From Athripsodes cinereus (lineage: Eukaryota > Arthropoda > Insecta > Trichoptera > Leptoceridae): a stretch of DNA of 64,000 bases. The stretch lies in contig OX388325.1 in assembly GCA_947579605.1 (NCBI GenBank), positions 7,125,572-7,189,571 on the forward strand, written 5' to 3'. Both the position numbers and the translations under genes were made by a program. This document shows positions 52,827-63,915 of the stretch, in pieces (positions within the stretch are counted from its first letter, which is position 1; each line of letters opens with the position of its first letter). The notes under the pieces were generated by a model that was not told where the DNA came from, made no database searches, and worked only from the letters and a program-made list of their open reading frames with translations.

Positions 52827-53375
52827 CGATGGTATAAAGCACAAAAGACACATGTCCACATTTGACATTTAAGAGAAAACAGGATTTTAAAGTTTGAGAT
52901 TCTCAATTAATTCACTAGCTTCAAATTAATGCAGAAGGTGTTGAAAATCATAACCTTTGTTCTTTTGTAATGTCATTTATTACATATTTTTTATTATATT
53001 TTTAACCAGAATGTCAAGAATTACCATTTTTAGATGATGGTCATGGACATGTGTTTCGAAGTGTGATGGAAGCGTCGCTCACGGCGACTATTGGGATGCG
53101 TTTATGCGTGCACAGATGACACATGTCCGTCCTAGATGGACATTTGTTTTTTAGAATCTTCATATCTTATCTGATATGTCACATCTGTGCACAAAACAAA
53201 GTGCATTTGTGGACATGTGACATTTGGTTTTTATTAAATATTTTAATAATGATACTAAGATTGTTGGTAATATTTAGTCAGAACATAGATGGCGTTGCAA
53301 ACGATCTTGTACAAGTATACCTATACTCATTTTACCTAAAAAGTGGAGATGTGTCTTTTGTGCTTTATACCATCG
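52827..53375. mobile_element. MITE-N, longer copy
   Basis: Ends CGATGGTATAAAGCAC / reverse. The middle (about 52935-53140) contains extra sequence absent from the 388-bp copy at 8375-8762, including a segment with a GGACATGTG motif, so it is either a longer variant or an interrupted one. Confidence 0.8.
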
Positions 53376-53404
53376 ATATTATGCTTATGGTGTAAAATGA
53401 AAAG

Positions 53405-53662
53405 GACCCGTGGAGCACCCGGCACAGAAATGGTCTTCCACTATTTTCAGCAAGTTTTCGAGTGTCCTGTAAAAGCCAGGTGTTCGAAATAATAAAGACA
53501 TTTTACATCTCAAATTCGGCAGCGATGAGATTTGCCACCAATCCCGAATGTTTTAACATTTTTTGTTGACACAGAGAGAGAACATGGCTTGCGCGTTTAT
53601 TTCATGCAGCTGCTGGCTACCTCACTTGTGGGATATGCTGTGATGGTATATCTAGTAGTAGT
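53405..53662 (+). mobile_element. Repeat A, most complete copy
   Basis: Gives the full order: CCGTGGAGCACCCGGCACAG, CAGCAAGTTTTCGAGTGTCC, ACATCTCAAATTCGGCAGCG, GATTTGCCACCAATCCC, GAACATGGCTTGCG, CCTCACTTGTGGGATATGC, TGTGATGGTATATC and a TAGTAGTAG tail. About 258 bp. No polymerase III boxes seen, so it may be a LINE end rather than a tRNA SINE. Confidence 0.75.
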
Positions 53663-53929
53663 TTTTTTATGGTCTGCAGCGGGAGAATTCGAACCGATGA
53701 TATCTCCATTGAAAATTAATGACCATATTAATCAAATTTGGTAAGTATTAATATTAGTAACGTGTATGATATTATTATAAGGCAATCCAAATTTATCTAA
53801 TTGGGTTAATGTTAGGTATATACGAGAATTTATCTGTATATCGAAGCCAAACTACACAAAGTCATGAGAAACCATTATTCAGAATGGCCGTTTAAAGTTT
53901 TTTCAACGAAATTTAAAACTAATTTATAT

Positions 53930-54005
53930 TTGTTTATTTCTTTATTTATTCATACATTCAACGGCATAAAAGCCTTTTATAACAATGACTCATTTACAAA
54001 CAATA
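53930..54005 (-). repeat. LINE-like tail, same ending as 5480-5555
   Basis: Minus strand: ATAAAAGGCTTTTATGCCGT then TGAATGTATGAATAAATAAA. Confidence 0.55.
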
Positions 54006-54395
54006 CAAACAATTTCCTTACATAAAACAACAACAAGAAAGTCAGCAAAAAAACATTATCAGAAAGTGAAATACACAATTAGAAATATAATTATAATAAT
54101 GAAGTCGATATAGCAAACCGTGTTTACGGGCAAATATAAAAAAAAATGAATAAAAGCAATAACTATGTATGCTTAGCAAATAAAATACTATAAAAGTGTA
54201 GAAATTTAAATCAATTAAAAATAATAAATTTAAGTACCTACCTATAAATATGTAAACCAATAGCTTAAAAGTTTTTAATATTTTTTAAAATGAGTTAGCT
54301 GTAACAGTCCATTTCGATATAAAAGCGATAAAACATTTCTATTACTTAATTTGCTTTTTTTTATTTACATGTATTATAAATGACAACCACCCATT
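54006..54395. other. AT-rich non-coding stretch
   Basis: No gene. A weak K-like motif (AAAACATTTCTATTACTTAA) is near 54330. Confidence 0.35.
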
Positions 54396-54475
54396 CTGTG
54401 TATAATGAGTTACAATCCATTGGATTGGTCTTCAACGAGTTTGGATTTTCTTCTCCATTCCTCCCTATTTTCAGT
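54396..54475 (-). mobile_element. LINE-R extreme 3' end
   Basis: GAGTTACAATCCATTGGATT, GGTCTTCAACGAGTTTGG, CTCCATTCCTCCCTATTTTC. Eighty base pairs. Confidence 0.75.
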
Positions 54476-54505
54476 AATTCTCAAATTTTATTGGCACTGA
54501 GAACA

Positions 54506-54917
54506 TATCGTCCCTCTTCTGACTAACTGTGGTATCTGACATTTTTGGCGAAATCGAGTTATGATCACCAATGTGTATTTATATGTGCCCTGCATGTTCT
54601 CACTGAAGATCACACCTGTAACTGTTACCGTTATACTGGAACAGCTTTCTGATTTGTTGTCGTATTTACGAATTATTCTAAGTAAAATGTGTTGTATCTA
54701 CTAATTCCTCAAAATTTCACCACAAAAATGATTTTGAGATATATAAGAATAGGTTGAAATAAAATAATGTAATATATTTACACTGTATCATATACACTGT
54801 ATTACAATACATAGTATCACAGGAGAGATCAAAATATGCACGGCAAAACACAAAAAACGCTCTCCTGAACAATTTACACAAGCCAGATACGACTGTTAGT
54901 CAGAAGAGGGACGATAT
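54506..54917. mobile_element. MITE-F, uninterrupted copy
   Basis: Inverted ends ATCGTCCCTCTTCTGACTAA. Opposite in orientation to 39277-39853 and without the repeat A insertion, so it shows the original target near 54545-54560 (TTATGATCACCAATGTG). Confidence 0.85.
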
Positions 54918-54999
54918 CTTACACGTTACTTAGATGCAGTTGGTCTGTTGGCCACTTATAGGAAACCCCATGATAATAATTTGGATAGGTAGATAGAAT

Positions 55000-55519
55000 T
55001 TGCTGAATGGCTAAAATACTGGTGCACAATACCATTCTGGTACCGTCACTTACGTATGCCAGCGAGTCATGGACGTAGCTGAAGAAGGACGAAAGTGGAA
55101 TAAATGCAGTGGAGATGCGGTCGTTGAGAAGAATGGTTGGTAAAACGCTGCGTGATAGAGTGAAGAATGAGTGTATTAGAAGAACGAGTGGATGCAAGAA
55201 GAGTGTTGTAGACAGAATGCTCGTGAATAAATTACGGTGGTTTGTACATGTTCAACGAATGAACGAGGTTAGAATGGCAAAGAGGATATAAATTGTCTGA
55301 AAGAAGGGGTGTGAAGAAACGCGGGCGTCCAAAAAACACGTGGCTTGATCACGTGGATCAAATTCTCAAGGGCGGCCGCGTGTTGAGTAAGAGGAACCGA
55401 CGTGCGTGAATGAGAAACTGTATGAATGTGGAGGAAGCGAAGGAAGTGTGTAAAGATAGATATGTTTGGCGTTCCGTTCTCTCTGCCTACCCCACCTGGG
55501 ACATGGCGTGAGGGTATTA
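55000..55519 (+). mobile_element. LINE-B 3' fragment whose tail is split by a MITE
   Basis: Target duplication TAGATAGAAT at 54990-54999 and 56213-56222, that is, on the far side of the MITE at 55520-56207. Coding blocks: RSLRRMVGKTLRDRV, NKLRWFVHVQRM, then a frameshift and GRPKNTWLDHVDQI. Ends GGCGTGAGGGTATTA. Confidence 0.8.
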
Positions 55520-56207
55520 GGGCCAATTCTGAATCTTAATGAACTAACTAACTAAAAAGTTGATTAATATTAGTTATTATGTAGTATTCAGCATTAGTTA
55601 TGAACTATAAACTCGAGAACCACCAAGTGCAAACGGTAAAATCTATGGGACAAACTAATATTAGTCAGTGATGCCGCAATGCAAAATGTTTTTCACATTC
55701 CGATTTACACTTCTGGCAACAATTTAATAGTTGTCGCGCGTGAAAATTGTGAAATGTCAGATTTGCCGATATATTTTGGCGTTCGTATTTGCGTCGGTGG
55801 TGGTGTAATTTTACAATTTATACATGCTAATAGTTGTGAGGGCCCTAAAAATATAAATTTTTACTTTTAATTGAAAAAAAAAACTTAACACTTCCAAAAT
55901 ATAGCAATATTCTGCGGTAAAATGACAGCAACTAATAATATTCGCACATTAAAAGTCGCGAATAAAATTCTGCCAAATCCAACTTATTTCAGTCGTCGGC
56001 TGTCAACTAAAATTTCATTCTGAATACGAAATCCATAGATTCTCGAAATTTATAGTTGTACTAAGGTGTCAAAATGAACTAATGAACTAAATTAGTACGG
56101 AAAACTGTGAATACGAATTAGAACTAATTATCATGACTCAACTATCTCCTCACACTTAGTTGACTTAGTTAGTGCAATTAAACTATTTTATGATTCAGAA
56201 TTGGCCA
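55520..56207. mobile_element. MITE with GGCCAATTCTGAATC ends, TA target
   Basis: Ends GGGCCAATTCTGAATC and, reversed, TGGCCAATTCTGAATC. TA at 55518-55519 and 56208-56209. The ends resemble those of 7432-7991 (GGGGCCAATTCTCCAATC), so the two may be distant relatives. The inside is rich in AACTAA/TTAGTT motifs on both strands. The 63-codon frame at 55679 has no known domain. Confidence 0.8.
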
Positions 56208-56254
56208 TAGTATAGATAGAATAGACAGAATTTAAACATATTATTATATTGATG

Positions 56255-56392
56255 TTATGGTTGAAAGAGATTGGGCCTTTGCGATAAACTCGCCCTCTGT
56301 ATATTGATTGTATTTAATTTGAAAGTATGTAATTGAAATTGTATGTAATCAATGTACAGTAAAGAATGAATAAATAAATAAATATAACTAGT
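56255..56392 (+). repeat. Tail T copy
   Basis: GGTTGAAAGAGATTGGGCCT, GATAAACTCGCCCTCTGTAT, tail GAATGAATAAATAAATAAAT. Confidence 0.75.
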
Positions 56393-56554
56393 GAAGAAAT
56401 AAATTTATGTGATTTCATTTCACGTCAATTTGGTCAATATTCTACATAGTGCAGTCTCGCTCTGACGTACAAATGTTCATCTTAATTGGTTTATAAGTAC
56501 CATCAGTCATTCAAATGTATTTTAATAATTTCTGGTTTACATCAACGATCCATG

Positions 56555-57030
56555 GAGACCCAGGCAATGCATAGGTGTCCAACTTTTTTCTGTACGTTTT
56601 CAAGAGTCCGAAACGTCACGTATAATATAATTGACATCTTAGATTCAGCAATGATATAATATATTATTGCAAAGTTTTTTCTACTATACTAATTGTTTTT
56701 TATTGAAAAAGACGTCTTTAGTCTTACAATAAGGACATTGTCAACCTTCAATCAATCAAACTCAATCAAAAGAGGATTGACAATGTCTTTGTAAGATGAA
56801 AGATGTAGTTGTAGATATCTCTAAATAAAAAATAATGTAGTAGAAAAATATTATTTTGTTTTTAATTTTATAATGGAATTCTACTATCTAAACACCGACA
56901 AAGTGAATGAAACATATCGATTTTCATTCTGAACGTCTTCGTTTTTATAAGCACAGAGAAAACGACTGGTATGGTTGTTGAAAACAGTAAGTCAAATGAC
57001 AATCCACTTGTAGGAAATGGTGTGATTTTT
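56555..57030 (+). mobile_element. Repeat A copy interrupted by MITE-G
   Basis: Left part GAGACCCAGGCAATGCATAG, TTTTCAAGAGTCC, CATCTTAGATTCAGCAATGA; right part CGATTTTCATTCTGAACGTC, AAGCACAGAGAAAACGACTG, CCACTTGTAGGAAATGG. The hairpin element lies between. Confidence 0.6.
56680..56865. mobile_element. MITE-G hairpin inside repeat A
   Basis: Outer arms TTTTTTCTACTATACTAATT / reverse complement-like TAGTAGAAAAATATTA, inner arms TCTTACAATAAGGACATTG / CAATGTCTTTGTAAGA. More diverged than 42893-43045. Confidence 0.7.
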
Positions 57031-57129
57031 ATAGTTCTGCAGTTTAACTAATTGAATACAATATGTTTTTTTTTTATAAGTGTTAAAGTCTCTTTGTGAA
57101 TAGAAATTTAAGAATAAATTACCTACTAG

Positions 57130-57360
57130 GTACTACTATACCATCACGGCATATTCCACAATTGAAGGAGACCCACCGACCACCCGGATAGCGCAGAAGT
57201 CTGGGGACTTCCATTTATCCGAATTCTACACTACACAAATTTTGTCCATACCGGAGGCGCCATAGTGGGCAGCCTGAGGGGCTGGCCGGCCAAAAACCTC
57301 CATGTGTGGAATCTTTTGACTACACTCCTTCGATGTCCCTCTAGCCGAGAGAAGCAAATA
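57130..57360 (-). repeat. GC-richer repeat shared with 35483-36197
   Basis: Minus strand contains GGCCGGCCAGCCCCTCAGGC, TGCCCACTATGGCGCC and GGATAAATGGAAGTCC, in the same order as 35845-35925. Confidence 0.55.
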
Positions 57361-57504
57361 CAACTTATATAAAACTACAATACATTTACAAAGGCATTCT
57401 CTAACCTAGAAAAACAAATCAATATTCAAATAAAATAGAAATAAAAACAAGAAATAAAAATTTAAGAAAACAAAGAGAAAATAAAAATGAGCAGAGAGCC
57501 GAGA

Positions 57505-57725
57505 TGAGGTGTCCGGCATATTCCACAAGTGGGGTAGCCAGCAGATCAGCTGCATGTAATAAACATGCAAGCTGTCTTCTCTGTGTCAACAAAAAACGAG
57601 ACAAACCTCATCGTCGAATTTTAAATGTCTTTATTTTTTTTTTGCGAACACTTGCCACTTACAGGACACTCTAAAACTTGCGTAAAATATTGGGAGACCA
57701 TAATTCTTTGCCGGGTGCTCCGCAA
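57505..57725 (-). mobile_element. Repeat A, long copy
   Basis: GGCATATTCCACAAGTGGGG, GCATGTAATAAACATGCAAG, AACCTCATCGTCGAATTTTA, AGGACACTCTAAAACTTGC and GCCGGGTGCTCCGC, covering nearly the whole unit in reverse. Confidence 0.75.
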
Positions 57726-58050
57726 AACGTCGTTATATGAGTGGATAAATAAATAAACAATGTTTCAAATATTATGCCAATAGCATAAAAATATACAAGT
57801 CAAGTATGTAAAATAATATGCCTTATAAAAATCGCGTTGGATTTTTTTCCAGTTTTAAGATTAAGAGTAGAACTTTTAAAATGAAAAAAAAAAATAATGT
57901 ACCTATAGTTTTAGTAATTATTTTATCTTATTTTAATCTATTTCGTTTTGTTTTATTTTACTTGTTATGAGCAAGTGCATGTGTAAATAATAATAAAACA
58001 ATCCCTCAAAGAACACGAGCCCTGCTCAAATTTGAGGAAATCATTTTTTA
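57726..58050. other. AT-rich non-coding stretch
   Basis: No gene and no recognised repeat apart from a short AAATAAATAAAC run. Confidence 0.35.
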
Positions 58051-58054
58051 ACGC

Positions 58055-58285
58055 GGCGGCAGAGTTGCCATCCACACTTCTCAGCATTATACAACCAGAT
58101 AAGTCTTCATATGATCAATCATGGTCACACAAAAATTTAAAAGTCTAATGCCGGAAAAAAACACCTATCCAGATATACAGGATATCAAAGGATTAGGCTC
58201 AAAATGCGGGTTCAAAATACCAGCATTGTGCCTGAAATATGTATCTGTGTTCAGAAACTTTCTAACAATATCACAAGTGTTCATT
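58055..58285 (+). repeat. Repeat E copy
   Basis: Collinear with 51575-51810. The two copies end at the same point (ATATCACAAGTG), suggesting a real terminus. Confidence 0.75.
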
Positions 58286-58479
58286 TGTTTAATTGTTTAA
58301 AATTTATATTCATTTCACTGTAAAAATATTTGATGAGAATAGGTAAAATATGCAAATTCAAAGACACAATAGCAAAAAATAGGTCTTCACTTTATCACAT
58401 TGATATAACAATCGTCACAACACAATTATAACAAAACAGTAATACTCGACGCACTAATTAATTAATTGAATTGTGATTT

Positions 58480-58650
58480 TATTTGTGAAACACACGCGTC
58501 TGTCGTCCCGACGCTTACGTTAAGAAAACTTTCATAAATGTTATTATTTCTGTTAGCGGATAATAGTAGTAATAATGCGGACTAACGGACTACTAACGGA
58601 GAGCACGACACGGCGTCTCACGGCGTCCGCTGGACTTAACTAAAGTGGTT
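58480..58650. other. GC-richer, apparently single-copy block
   Basis: CACACGCGTCTGTCGTCCCG ... GACACGGCGTCTCACGGCGT stands out by its CpG content within the long navigator intron and matches no repeat in the window. It could be regulatory or an untranslated exon; I see no open frame bounded by splice signals. Confidence 0.3.
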
Positions 58651-58929
58651 TTCTTATTATTATTAATCATGAAATCTCACATCAGATGTTTAAATGGAAA
58701 AGTCACGTTTCGATTAGCGACGTTTCGATTTTTGCTTATTTACGTAACAAATTCTTTCAGTGGTGTCTCCGACAATGAATAGATCTTTTATGTGGTCGAA
58801 ATAAATAAAACAAGTGTTTTATTTATTGCTATTATCCATAAATATTTGAATCATTTTTGCTAGTTTTGTTTTCATAATTAACAATATTGTATGTGGTTAC
58901 ATAATTATGTAAATTCAACATAATATGAA

Positions 58930-59355
58930 ACTAGGTGTGCTGCCAACTTCCAGGATTTTAAAAGGGACCTCAAAACCTACTTCTTCAAACTTTTTTTATC
59001 AACTGTGACTGTTGTGTATACTGCATTATTTTATTTTTATTTCTGACGCGGATACATATTATTATGTATCTGAGATTATGTGTCATAATGTTTTTGTATT
59101 TAAATATAAATTCTTGACGTAGTCAAGTTGAAGATAAAACATTATCATGGACAGCGTCCTCGAGGTGCTATGGCACAAAGATGGCGCTCTAAATACTCTC
59201 CGTTTTTTATTATCATATGAATTATTATGCTGTCATTGTTTTTGTATAGTTTGTTGATATTTTGAATGATATATTTGTGATTTTTTCTTTTTTATGTAAT
59301 GTATGATTTTATGTAAAGGGCATTAGCCGTTTACATGACTGGATAAATAAATAAA
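58930..59355 (+). mobile_element. LINE 3' relic
   Basis: The plus strand reads LPTFQDFKRDLKTYFFKLFL, then a stop: a common LINE reverse-transcriptase C-terminus. The 3' region ends GGGCATTAGCCGTTTACATG, ACTGGATAAATAAATAAAT. A different family from tail T. Confidence 0.6.
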
Positions 59356-59489
59356 TAGGTATAAGGTTTACAAAAAACTACCTCATCTTATTTGGTAGTG
59401 TCTTGTCCAGGGACCTGCCAAATAGAGTGACATTGTCTTTTCTAAGCCTTATATGATAGTTTCATGTGTTAAATTTACAAATGTTTGAA

Positions 59490-59590
59490 TCAGTAATGTT
59501 TTGCGAATAGCTAGCTTTTGCAGGACATTGGAAAACTTACAAAAAACATCGGGAGACCTATTCTTCGCCGCGAGTTCGACGGAGTAAATA
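59490..59590 (-). mobile_element. Repeat A fragment
   Basis: AGGACATTGGAAAACTTAC, CATCGGGAGACCTATTCTTC, the 5' third of repeat A in reverse. Confidence 0.5.
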
Positions 59591-60026
59591 ATTTAAAACG
59601 AAAACCACAACAATTCGTTGAACGGTGTAAATTTTTTATTTAGTCCATACGTACGTAACAATTCTCGGTCGGAAATAGAGGTACAACTGTAGCGCAATGA
59701 TATTTATAACCGACTTCACATAATATTGTAAGAACAAAGATAACTTGTGATGTTAAGTACGGAGAAAACAAAAAAAAATACATAAAGCGCTACACACAAA
59801 AGATGACAAGTCTCACATAAAATAGTTTAGCAAATAGCAGAGTATAGGAGGGGGGGGGGGGCACTAATAATTTGGTTAATCTGTTGACATATCATTTTAT
59901 CTAATTAGTAACTTTTTGTTTTTGATGTATTTCGGTATCTCATTAATTCCCCTAAACCCTTTGGTATGATTCCCGGTCCCTTTGGTGTTAGGTGTGTGGT
60001 TTGTAGATTTTTTTGTTGTTTCATTT

Positions 60027-60200
60027 TGATAAGATATATCTGGGTTTTTGTTATAAACCCAAATATAACCTTATACACCTTTCACAGTAAGCTAAAAGCT
60101 TGTGTCATGAAAGGGGAGTTTGCCGGCATCTGGGATCGAACCCCGGACCCCTTGTTCACAAGGCCGAGACTCTACCTCCAGGCTACCGACGAACTCATTT
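60027..60200 (-). mobile_element. Second tRNA-like SINE family, copy 2
   Basis: Minus strand: TCGGTAGCCTGGAGGTAGAG (A-box-like), GGGGTTCGATCCCAGAT (a perfect B-box core GTTCGATCC), and the same 3' part as 43568-43750. Better preserved promoter boxes than copy 1. Confidence 0.75.
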
Positions 60201-60249
60201 ATGAAGAGATTTTTCATATGTGTTTTTTTTTGTTTAGTGTTAATATATG

Positions 60250-60392
60250 ACGTGGTTAGATGGAAGAAATCACTGTAAAGTGATAATCTCTCCACTGCAT
60301 ATCATCACATTCTTTTTTTATGTAATCTGATTTTTAGATTATGTTATGTGTATGATGATGTGCAAGAAGAATAAAATAAATAAATAAATAAT
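60250..60392 (+). repeat. Tail T copy
   Basis: GGTTAGATGGAAGAAATCAC, TGATAATCTCTCCACTGC, tail AATAAAATAAATAAATAA. Very close to 43150-43285; in both places it lies near the second SINE family. Confidence 0.7.
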
Positions 60393-60562
60393 TTCGAAAA
60401 TTGTGAGCTTTTTATTCAGTACTAAGTTTTGTGTTGTTTTGATAGAAACAAAAACATAAATATTGCATATTCTATCTGAAGTGTTTATCATCAATTCCCT
60501 GAGAGACTCTGGGTTCGAAATCAGTAGACATATGTAACTATAAATATCTAACAAATCATTAC

Positions 60563-61408
60563 CTGGATAGTTGTTTTTCCATTTTCTTGCCATCTCATAA
60601 GATGCTCTCCCTTCAAAGACCAACCAGGAGCATAACTGATGCCAGGAACCACAGCTCTTGAAGACACAGACGAATTTTGAGGAACTACCGAAATAGGACC
60701 ACTAATTATCACACCAGCACTAGGAGTTACATTTTTCTTACAATCAGGAGCACATGACTTTAAAGAAGTAAACTTTTTCATACCAAACACTGTTGTTGTT
60801 GTAGTAGTACCACATGAATTAGAACAGCTGGGAGTATTATTAACTCTGTCACTCTCGTGAGTTCCTGATACATTCGCTGAATCAACAACATTTGCAGTCT
60901 TTTTAGGACTAGTTGGAAATCGAAATATTCTTCGCGTCCTGTTGCTTAAAGTGCCAGATTCGTTACCAGAATTCCCATCTTTTGAAATACTGTTGCTGCT
61001 GTCTGATGTCCTGATGAAATTCAGAACACTAAGAAGTTTTTTTTTCGGACTTTCTTGAAGTTTTTGCGTGCCACTACAACCGGGTTCATTATGGTTAGTG
61101 GCATTATTCAGAACTCTCAAATCACTGCTTACTTCTAAGACAGAATCTGGAGAATCGAGAGACTGTTCTTTTCTTGACTGGACTGGTGTGCTTGGTTCTT
61201 CTATTTGATAATGATCATCTTTAGCTATTCCTAGATCTTCTTCTGATCCTCCTACATCTTTCTTGTCACAAATAAAGAATTGTTGAGTTCTCTGTACAAA
61301 GGGAGTAGCTTTTGAATAAAACTGTCCGTTTTCGTGGAATTTGAAAGTTGATGGAATTGTTGATCTAGAATTCGAACCGTACTTCTTTTCCATATATTTT
61401 TTTGCCAT
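60563..61408 (-). CDS. sick: Navigator / sickie N-terminal exon (long isoform)
   Basis: Encodes 282 residues, MAKKYMEKKYGSNSRSTIP... to ...MRWQENGKTTIQ, and ends at a good donor (CAG|GTAATG) in phase 0. Joining to the CH exon gives TTIQ|IYTDWANHYL, which is why I place it in the navigator gene. An in-frame TAA directly precedes the ATG, fixing it as the start of this frame. The protein is Ser/Thr/Asn-rich and probably disordered, with basic proline-directed motifs (QESPKKKLLSVL, FPTSPKKTANV) that could be phosphorylation or microtubule-binding sites, as in the long linkers of NAV proteins (inference). I recognise no folded domain. The codon use and unbroken length in an AT-rich region argue for a real exon. 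Untranslated sequence and promoter should lie above 61408. Confidence 0.75.
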
Positions 61409-62525
61409 TTAGAAACACTTGTAAAACTTCAGTTTTTTATTATGTTTAAACACTTTCGAGGTCATTTTTAAAGAATGTTTTAAAATACCAAATTATTTTG
61501 GAAAAATTTCTAGAACTGTAAAATTGATAGCGTGGAATATTTTTCTACTACTTGACATAGGAAATCGAGGTGGTTTATAATCTGACAGGAGTTTCCGATT
61601 TCAAATCAAGACATCCTATGTTTGAATCCTTCTGCTGCCTACCTACTCCATTTTCACGACTCAAACTTATAAATATTTTTTGTTAGGTATGTGTTTCGGT
61701 TAATTTTGAACACAGATTCAAATTAAAGAAAACATCTGATCACATAATTGACCAGATATGTTGGATCATATATTAGACTAACTATTGATATTCGAGGAAA
61801 AAATAACGGATTCTGTGAATCACAAGAGGAGCCTCTCGGCAGACTGCGAATAATCAAAGCACCAGTAAAACACTGGGTAGAGACGGAGTCACTCTTTGTT
61901 CTTGATCCTCATAAAGTCTTGAACATTTTAAGATGTTAATAGAAGACAGATCGTTTTGTAAAGAAGGGGAATATTGGTCTGACATCAAACATATTCTCCG
62001 TAAATAGGTACAATTTTTTTTGTTTATAAAATTACGGTATCTCCCATAAGTAAGATTAATAATAATGATCGTCCTCTCTGTTCAATAAAAAATAAGACGT
62101 TTAAGAGGAATGGTGTATCTTATATATATGTTGGATGAATTATTCGGCACCGTTTAATGGAGCATCCATCTCCAGGGTGATTATACCTGAATTGAAGGAG
62201 TCAAATTTCTTATCATTTTATGAAGTTTTATACGCGTAGGTCACGAGTTCCATTGTCATTCAGGGGAGATTTCTATTTGATTTTTGAAGTTGCAAGGAGT
62301 TTGGACAGCAGATATAGAAAATATATAGAAATAAAGTTTTAGGATTAATTTGATTATTAAATACACATTTGATTCCAAAAAGCTTATCTCGTCAATATTC
62401 TTGCAATTTCCTTCCCCATTTATTCAATCGTATTTCAAATTTTATCCCTCGAAATCAATTTCAAACTCAATAGTGTTTTAGGGGTGGCTTAATTATGTAC
62501 ACTTACATTTTTCTACTTTTTTTTT
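61409..62525. other. Upstream region of the long navigator exon
   Basis: No further coding exon seen. 61555-61665 may hold an old SINE (GTTTGAATCCTTCTGC resembles a B-box). The 63-codon frame at 61748 shows no domain. The promoter or 5' untranslated exon of the long isoform should be here or upstream. Confidence 0.35.
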
Positions 62526-62529
62526 ACCT

Positions 62530-62665
62530 ATATTGATTAACTTATGGCGTCCGGATATCTCCTACAAGTGGGGTAAACAGTGGACTAACAGTATATTATA
62601 ATGTGCACTAAAGATGTCTTCTTCATTACGAAAAAGTAACACCTAGGATAAAGAGAAGCTTGAAG
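62530..62665 (-). mobile_element. Repeat A fragment
   Basis: GGCGTCCGGATATCTCCTAC, AAGTGGGGTAAACAGTGG, GATGTCTTCTTCATTACG. Diverged copy. Confidence 0.45.
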
Positions 62666-62779
62666 ATGTCAAATGTCTTAAAACGGGATGTTTTGTAAAC
62701 GACTTTGATAGGTCACATTAGGTCCTAGAAAAATTATTCCTTTCCGAACAAACTAAATGATATTTGATTGTTTTTTTTT

Positions 62780-62925
62780 TATTTATTTATTTAATTATTC
62801 TTTGCTGTACATCGATTACACGCAAATTTACACAAAATATATTGAAATCAAATAAAATCATTAACTCAATATACACAGAGGGCTACTTTATTGCAGAGGT
62901 GCGAACTAATCCAAACAAACTTAGA
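62780..62925 (-). repeat. Tail T copy
   Basis: TATTTATTTAATTATTCTTT then ACACAGAGGGCTACTTTATT, GCAGAGGTGCGAACTAATCC. Confidence 0.65.
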
Positions 62926-63256
62926 TTTTCTCTCTTATTTTTCATAGGTTTTGATAGTTTAAGAAAATGAAGTTTTATAGTAGGTACTTGACACAAAGAA
63001 TATTTCTACATACTTAGTAAAAATATTTTTTTCATGTCCACTTTCCATTTCAAACTACACAAATGAAAATAAATCAATACACCCAGCTAAGATGATCTAT
63101 AGTCTCTGTAATACAGTAGGAGAGGCGATGAACTTGGTTTGGTCATGTTTTGAGAATGTCCAATAATAGTCAAAAAGAGCACTATTCTTACATCTACAGC
63201 CGGGTTCAGACAGCCTGGACGTCATTTTTTCACAATACACCGTACCTGTTACATCA

Positions 63257-63386
63257 GGGGGCCTAAAATGGCCACATTGAGCAATTCATCCACAATTCAT
63301 ATTTGGTGAAATGTTGCCGTTAAATTGTTTAACAATTCCTAATATGATCCTATTATGATTCATATAAAGTGGCCTTTTTAGCCCCC
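63257..63386. mobile_element. 130-bp MITE (GGGGGCCTAAAATGGCCAC ends)
   Basis: Ends GGGGGCCTAAAATGGCCAC and, reversed, GGGGGCTAAAAAGGCCAC. The arms continue with ATTCAT and AATTGTTAAACAATT motifs. No coding capacity. No clear target duplication. Confidence 0.75.
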
Positions 63387-63650
63387 GAGAACGCTTGAGA
63401 TATCGTGAGAAGAGATAATTTGATTGGCAGTGAAAATACGCAATTCTAGTGAACGGAGGAGGATGGTTTCTGCTCTTTGTTCCCGGGAGGAGCGTTGCAG
63501 GGTTGGTGTGTGAGTGAGAGAGGTGTTACGTAGAAGTGTGTAACATATTGTGTCATGAATATAGAATAATATAAGAAAAATGTAAGAAGGTACATAGATG
63601 TTACAAAACAGAATGAGTCACTGGAAAACTCTGGAGACGTTGTACGAGAC

Positions 63651-63839
<189 letters not shown>

Positions 63840-63879
63840 CGGAGAGAGGGTTATCTAACATTTATAGATATATCGAGTG

Positions 63880-63915
63880 TCCAATTCCATAACTCAACAA
63901 GTCGAAAATATCGAA
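63880..63915 (-). repeat. Repeat K terminal motif
   Basis: AATTCCATAACTCAACAAGT, the reverse of CTTGTTGAGTTATGGAAT. A degenerate second one is at 63968-63987. Confidence 0.5.

Noticed and set aside
61748..61939. 63-codon frame upstream of the navigator exon
   Set aside because: No domain, no splice signals in register with the exon, and on the opposite strand to it.
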